64,000 nucleotides of DNA from Tomocerus qinae. Lineage: Eukaryota; Arthropoda; Collembola; Entomobryomorpha; Tomoceridae. Shown piece after piece: positions 58,579 through 64,000 of this stretch. The stretch is taken from positions 66,250,884-66,314,883 of the forward strand of contig CM034547.1 in the NCBI GenBank assembly GCA_020055645.1, read 5' to 3'. The translations under genes were made by a program, and so were the position numbers. Position 1 is the first letter of the stretch. Every line of letters starts with the position of its first letter. The notes under the pieces are model-generated. The model was not told the origin of the DNA and made no database searches. It saw only the letters and a program-made list of their open reading frames with translations.

Positions 58579-59713
58579 ATGTGCATCTTTGCCTCCACAA
58601 AAAAGGCAATATATTATATTCCAAAAGAGGTGGTAAGTAATTCATTTCTCTCCGAGTCATTTATTACTTTTAGGCATCAATCATCACTTAAAGTTAACTC
58701 AGTAAGAATAGTATACTTATTATTTTAAATTAACAGGAAGACATTTTGGAAATGTCAAAACATTTGACACCAGATGCTTACCACTGCCTGACTTCTGAAA
58801 TTGTCAAGCGTAGTCCGTGCAGCCGCATCCAAATGAACTCTGCTAAAAATCTTATCGTGGAGATTAACAAGAAGCCAAAAGCTGCTATGCCTCCTAATGA
58901 GGGTCAGGAGACGTCTGTGAGTAGGCCCTCCAACCCGATTGACCTCGGTGCAGCACCAGTTCCTGGCCCCAAAATTTTAAATTGTGGCTTACCTCATTTC
59001 CCTACCGTAAGTCAGTTTAATTGAGGATGTTTAAAAATATTTAATGAGTTGGCAAGATTTTAATTACACTATTATAATTGGAAATAGGTGCCGTTTATTT
59101 ACAGAGGTAATTTGATCGCTGAAGCTAAGGAGGTTTCTTTTGACGTAGAGAAATTAGAACTCCAGGGAAGTCATAAGCAAGCAGCGTCATCAATTGCCGT
59201 GGTCAATGAAAAAGGCAAACTTTTACTGTGGGCAATTATAAATTATCCGAAAATATGCAAATATTTTACTAACCTAACAGGGATAACCAAGGAAATGGTA
59301 GCTAATGGAAAAACATTAGAGGAGGTTTGTGATTATCTTTTTTTATTTAATGATCTACTGGGATTACAATTACTTATTTTATGCTACTACTCACTCATGA
59401 AATTTCCACGAAATTAAATACAAATTAATTTTAACAGACATTGCCTTATATAAAGTCGTGTCTAAAAGGAAAAGTGGTCGTTGCAACTGAAATACAAAAA
59501 TATTTGGAGTCATTGGATTTGAATGCTAACACCGTTGAAGCTAGTCAACTAATCGACATTCAAGATTTTTACGTTGATATGAAAAAACAGAAAGTTGGAA
59601 TGTCGTATTTAAGCAAGCATTTTTTTGGGGTCGACCGGCAAAACATAAATGGTCATCATTCGGAAATTATTGATGCCCGACTGACTATGCTGTGCTATCA
59701 CCGGATGAAATGA
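58579..59713 (+). CDS. DEDDh-type exonuclease-like protein (REXO4/ISG20 fold), element copy 1
   Basis: Four coding exons, 58579-58632, 58737-59006, 59088-59324 and 59438-59713, join at phase-0 boundaries to 278 aa. A 5'UTR intron lies upstream (donor GTAAGT near 58457, acceptor near 58557). The ATG at 58579 is chosen because only this frame stays open into exon 2; the earlier ATG at 58565 does not. Residues about 110-270 resemble the RNase H-like exonuclease fold: Exo I VSFDVEKLEL (D-x-E kept), SIAVVNEKGKLLLW, TNLTGITKEMVANGKTLEE, LIDIQDFY, and Exo III HSEIIDARLTMLCYHRM (H and D kept). The usual Exo II Asp is not obvious in VVVATEIQKYLESL, so activity is uncertain. It sits inside a TIR element opposite a dead transposase, so it may be an accessory or captured gene. 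Confidence 0.75.
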
Positions 59714-60344
59714 TTTTTGAAAATCCACCCAAGTCTACAAAGTTTTCGCTGTCCTGAATTTGACGAAGAGCGATCTGCCGATGAAAAAGAAAAAAGAACA
59801 TCTAAAATGGGAAAAATGTACCTGTGGGTATGCAAAGCCGAAAAAATATCGTTCTCATCTGCTAGACCATTAGGGTATTTTTGGTAATGCAAATTCAAAA
59901 CTTTTTGATGATGATAAGTGGGACTTTGGGGGATCAGCGACTCAAAGTAATGTAAATGATGACGAGTGGGAGTAAGTATTTTATGATAACATTGGCTATT
60001 GGATGACACATGATTAAACAATAAAACATTATATTATAATTAAAATGAATTGATTATTTACACCATATTAGGATTGCTACCCAATAACATTACATATTAT
60101 TATCATGCACTTTGAAATGATGTAAAAATGTAGTAATTATAAATTTTGAATCAATTAAATTGTCACTCCGGGGTAATTACCATTACAAATCCCACTCGTG
60201 AGCTGTAAAATTTTTGAATTTCTATCCTACACTCAAAAAATTATATAGTCTATAAAGTAATTGCATTCATTTCTACATCCAAATAACATTACACATTATT
60301 GCAATTTACCATATAATTTTTCCATTAATTAAATTGTCATTCAG

Positions 60345-61190
60345 TCATTCATTTAATCCAAATTTAGTTTTCATGGATTCTTGTACATTAACAAAAACAC
60401 TCGAATCTTGGTCAGCTATTATTTGTGAGTAATACATCCCATGCATTTCTTCACTTTTGAGAAATCCTTCGACAATTACATCTGTTTCTATTGAAGTGCT
60501 TGTTCCGTTATAGTTTTTAAAACATTTGTGCGGAGAATCAGGATGAACTAAACAAGTGTAGCAGCATTTATTTCGAATGTCGATGTGCAACAGTTTACCA
60601 GTTCGTACTCCGATGATAACCGCACAACCAGAAAGAGATTTGTATGAGTCTCCGTACGATAGCTTTCCCTAACTACCGTCACAACTTATTGCTATACATG
60701 GAATACCATCATAGTAAAGTTTTTTCATCTTCTAGGGCTAATCGTAGTTCTTCCTTGCCATTTTCTTTTAAATTTTGAATCAAAGATAGTTCTTGGTATT
60801 CATGTATTTTATATTCATTTGATTTGTATAATTTAAAATTAATTGGAGGGATATCCATTATTTTTAGTAAATCGAAAAGAGAATCATAGCCCCCACCAGA
60901 TTCCATTGTTCCCCAAACTGCGGCAGTATTGATTGGTAAGGAATTGTTTTGAGAGTCCATCAAGACTGTAAACTGCCGACCGCAGTGGCCACATGCAATG
61001 TGAAATCTGCGACGCAGTCCAATCCATGTCTCTTTTAAAAATTTTAATCACTTTTGAGGCAAAATTTCACATGCTTTTGTGTTTCTTGGATTAGTATTTG
61101 TAATGATTCGACTGAAACCATTCTTCTTCCATTAATGTCCCAAATTTCGTTCTCTTTTTTGCTTTGATTTTCTAGCACAACAGGAATAAG
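60345..61190 (-). pseudogene. Mutator-like transposase, decayed, element copy 1
   Basis: Minus-strand segments in order: EIWDINGRRMVS; a stop and frame changes; ETWIGLRRRFHIACGHCGRQ; TAAVWGTMESGGGYDSL; a frameshift near 60712; IPCIAISCDGS with TAG at 60669-60671 where a Trp is expected; GKLSYGDSYKSLSGCAVIIG; RNKCCYTC; HKCFKNYNG; DVIVEGFLKSEEMHGMYYS; and IADQDSSV. These match, in order, the conserved blocks I know from the Mutator-like transposase domain of animal elements (GxRIVD, GTMxxGGGY, DGSW, RNKxCxxC, HxCFKNW, EGFxxSE, DGDSSV). The C-terminal half is missing. It is clearly inactive. Confidence 0.7.
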
Positions 61191-61199
61191 CTTTTTGGC

Positions 61200-62530
61200 T
61201 TAAAGTTTTTAATTCTAGTCTTGATTGGTCTATGTCCGCATTTTTCACCCATCGTGCAAAAAATCGTCTACCGGGGTGTAGCCGTTTGGGTATCCCACTC
61301 AAACGTTTGTACGAGTATCACAATACTTCTTGTCTGACTGTCTTGTATACAATAATATTGCCAATTAAATGAGGATTGTATATTTTGATCTATACGTTGA
61401 TGTCTTGTCGAGTCTGGCTTCTTACTCTAGTTGACCACGGTGACACTGCTGAAATATGAATAATGAGTTACACTATTCATGCTTCACGTTTTAAAATAGG
61501 AATATCGTATCTAGTAATATGCAATAATAAACTATTCTGTTTACCCGAATTGCTATGTATGCTCTACGACGTTTTGAGGATTGCAAACAATGATCTTATT
61601 GGATTCCCAGTCAATTCATGCAACTAAACACAGTCGGTGACAATTACTGTTGAAATACAAAAAAACTAGTTATAATACTCCAAGATGTAGTTTATAAAAA
61701 TGATGATTTCGAAACTACTAATTTGCAATAAGAAATTAATCTTAATTCGCAATTTTTTACCCGTATCAGCTGACGAGGATTTCAAGATCAAACAGAATGA
61801 TATTTTCGAAGGTTTGGACTCCTAGTCGAGTCTGGCTTCTAAATCTGGTTGACCACGGTGATAGTTACTGCTGAAACATGAAAATATAATTGCAAAATTT
61901 GATGCTGCTAGTAATTTATATAATTAATATGTCACCTCAAATTAGTTCTCTTATACTTACCACCTCAATTTATCCTTTTCAGATGTAGAGTTTGATGAGG
62001 GCGAGGTCAAGAATTTTAGGGTTAAATGATTAAAAATTAAAACTGATAGGAAACTGTCAGAAATAACATTTCGTAATTCTAAAGGAATGCACAATCAACA
62101 ATTGTACAATTGTGTTTGTTGGTTGTATTTCCACCATTATTTATGAATACTCCGTGCTGTCCTCCCGCAATTTTTGTCGCAGTTCTTAGGCAAAATTTTG
62201 CATGTAAAATCTTTAAAAAATGATTTCAAGATTTTGGAAAAACGTAAAAATATAACAAAAATGCCATAAAAAAGAGGGGAAAAAATGAGGGAGAGCATGA
62301 GGCACCTTTTTTTGAATTTGTGTCTGCAAATGTGAACAAAAATTCAAAATATATTTCTTACATGTATTTCCCCACTCAAAATCAAAATTTTCAAATTGAA
62401 TTTTCGATGACTTAAAAAATGATTTTTGAAAATTGGGCTTTCATGCTCGTCTTAAAAATCTTTGTAAATTCTGAAATAGAAAACCGCATGCCTGTACGTT
62501 TAGTCCATTGCTCTGAGTAATATACGCTGA
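61200..62530. other. Element interior without recognised coding
   Basis: The right part of the 4.3-kb element. The sequence GTCGAGTCTGGCTTCT then GTTGACCACGGTGA occurs twice (about 61407-61443 and 61825-61860), an internal duplication of unknown role. No protein was recognised. Confidence 0.45.
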
Positions 62531-62531
62531 A

Positions 62532-62571
62532 AGTCCCCACCCCTCCTTAAGGAGGGGTGGTAACTTTCAGA
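62532..62571. repeat. Head-to-tail junction palindrome of the tandem elements
   Basis: The right TIR of copy 1 abuts the left TIR of copy 2, giving the palindrome CCCCTCCTTAAGGAGGGG inside a wider CTGAAAGT...ACTTTCAG inverted repeat. No host sequence lies between the copies. Confidence 0.85.
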
Positions 62572-64000
62572 GCAAGAAGGATAAATACTGTGACACTTTG
62601 CGAGGTGTGCATAAATTGCGATACAATATTATTAGCTCAATATCGTAAACAAACGCAATGAGGGTATTGCTTATTATTAGTTTACTTTTCAAACAAGCCA
62701 AAAACTGTCCTCACTTCAATTTTGTTTGGTGATAATCTGACCTGAATCATAAATATCTGGGTAAGTACATTACTACCGTACTAACGACTTGTATCAGATA
62801 ACGTTTTTTATATCTTAAAAATATTGCGATACTGTACCTAATATACCATTTAATTTGCAGTACAACAATGAGTCACAAAACATGTGCATCTTTGCCTCCA
62901 CAAAAAGGCAATATATTATATTCCAAAAGAGGTGGTAAGTAATTCATTTCTCTCCGAGTCATTTATTACTTTTAGGCATCAATCATCACTTAAAGTTAAC
63001 TCAGTAAGAATAGTATACTTATTATTTTAAATTAACAGGAAGACATTTTGGAAATGTCAAAACATTTGACACCAGATGCTTACCACTGCCTGACTTCTGA
63101 AATTGTCAAGCGTAGTCCGTGCAGCCGCATCCAAATGAACTCTGCTAAAAATCTTATCGTGGAGATTAACAAGAAGCCAAAAGCTGCTATGCCTCCTAAT
63201 GAGGGTCAGGAGACGTCTGTGAGTAGGCCCTCCAACCCGATTGACCTCGGTGCAGCACCAGTTCCTGGCCCCAAAATTTTAAATTGTGGCTTACCTCATT
63301 TCCCTACCGTAAGTCAGTTTAATTGAGGATGTTTAAAAATATTTAATGAGTTGGCAAGATTTTAATTACACTATTATAATTGGAAATAGGTGCCGTTTAT
63401 TTACAGAGGTAATTTGATCGCTGAAGCTAAGGAGGTTTCTTTTGACGTAGAGAAATTAGAACTCCAGGGAAGTCATAAGCAAGCAGCGTCATCAATTGCC
63501 GTGGTCAATGAAAAAGGCAAACTTTTACTGTGGGCAATTATAAATTATCCGAAAATATGCAAATATTTTACTAACCTAACAGGGATAACCAAGGAAATGG
63601 TAGCTAATGGAAAAACATTAGAGGAGGTTTGTGATTATCTTTTTTTATTTAATGATCTACTGGGATTACAATTACTTATTTTATGCTACTACTCACTCAT
63701 GAAATTTCCACGAAATTAAATACAAATTAATTTTAACAGACATTGCCTTATATAAAGTCGTGTCTAAAAGGAAAAGTGGTCGTTGCAACTGAAATACAAA
63801 AATATTTGGAGTCATTGGATTTGAATGCTAACACCGTTGAAGCTAGTCAACTAATCGACATTCAAGATTTTTACGTTGATATGAAAAAACAGAAAGTTGG
63901 AATGTCGTATTTAAGCAAGCATTTTTTTGGGGTCGACCGGCAAAACATAAATGGTCATCATTCGGAAATTATTGATGCCCGACTGACTATGCTGTGCTAT
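62549..64000. mobile_element. 4.3-kb TIR element, copy 2 (cut by window end)
   Basis: Nearly identical to 58246-59698, offset 4303 bp before and 4302 bp after a one-base deletion in an A-run (six A in copy 1, five in copy 2, near 62900). The copy continues past the window. Confidence 0.85.
62882..64000 (+). pseudogene. Exonuclease-like gene, element copy 2, frameshifted and cut
   Basis: Exons match copy 1: 62882-62934, 63039-63308, 63390-63626 and 63740 to beyond the window. Loss of one A makes the first coding exon 53 nt instead of 54, so its frame runs into a stop in exon 2. An internal ATG in exon 2 (63057) could still start a protein lacking about 24 residues, with the exonuclease fold kept. 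Confidence 0.7.

Larger units (their letters stand above)
58246..62548. mobile_element. 4.3-kb TIR element, copy 1 (Mutator-like, carries exonuclease gene)
   Basis: The left end AAGGAGGGGTGG-AACTTTCAGAGC and the right end (complement, ending CCACCCCTCCTT at 62548) form TIRs of about 22 bp. The unit is followed with no spacer by a second copy starting at 62549. On the plus strand it carries a spliced DEDDh-like exonuclease gene. On the minus strand it carries a decayed transposase with Mutator-like transposase motifs. The outer target duplication cannot be checked because copy 2 runs off the window. Confidence 0.8.

Noticed and set aside
58565..58632. Upstream ATG of the exonuclease gene (peptide beginning MSHKTCASLPPQK)
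   Set aside because: In both copies this frame hits a stop after splicing to exon 2. The next ATG, 14 bases later, gives a phase-0 exon that continues through all exons in copy 1.
1..64000. tRNA, rRNA or other structured RNA genes
   Set aside because: A by-eye scan for B-box-like GGTTCRANNCC sequences with matching arms found none. A covariance-model search would be decisive, and small RNAs could be missed.

Overview
This window is eukaryotic nuclear DNA, AT-rich, with spliced genes. Several introns are very short (47 to about 90 bp), all but one show GT-AG ends, and transposon remnants are dense. The gene families, intron sizes and mobile elements (Helitron/Helentron-like, Mutator-like, Ginger-like, mariner-like) point to an arthropod, possibly a springtail or other hexapod. 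The species is inference, not something I can prove from the sequence.

Host genes, left to right: TBCB, tubulin-folding cofactor B (+, 613-1847); a ZDHHC1/11-type palmitoyltransferase with a one-exon coding region (+, 13147-14571); endophilin-B/SH3GLB, 9 coding exons (-, 17674-21107); an unrecognised 171-aa Cys-rich zinc-ribbon-like protein (-, 33233-33901); a possible 61-codon ORF (-, 39366-39551); JKAMP (+, 39987-42905), with one probable GC-AG intron; CHP1-type EF-hand protein (-, 44559-45577); and MRPL11 (+, 53623-56953). These are unrelated housekeeping or trafficking genes and do not form a pathway.

Mobile DNA is the most interesting content. (1) 25.98-27.56 kb is a 1.6-kb fold-back element whose arms each hold the C-terminal end of a Ginger/KRBA2-like integrase. 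(2) 35.30-38.97 kb is a 3.7-kb Mutator-like element with 9-bp target duplications and about 290-bp TIRs made of a CCCGACA-type minisatellite. It carries a decayed Thr/Pro-rich repeat-protein fragment and a nested Helentron-like insertion. (3) 46.1-51.5 kb is a Helitron/Helentron-family region with an 897-aa Rep-like ORF that has N-terminal 20-residue tandem repeats and stops before the catalytic-Tyr/helicase part. (4) 58.25 kb to the window end holds two head-to-tail copies of a 4.3-kb TIR-bounded element. Each carries a spliced gene for a DEDDh-like exonuclease (intact in copy 1, frameshifted in copy 2). Copy 1 also has, on the opposite strand, a decayed Mutator-like transposase. Smaller MITE or fold-back insertions sit at 2.25, 24.35, 45.2, 53.0, 54.6 and 56.3 kb, several with clear target duplications.

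The long stretches 4.4-13 kb, 14.7-17.6 kb and 29-33 kb hold no coding sequence I can support. They are probably introns, UTRs or intergenic DNA. Exon limits were read by eye from splice consensus and reading phase, so they may be off by a base.
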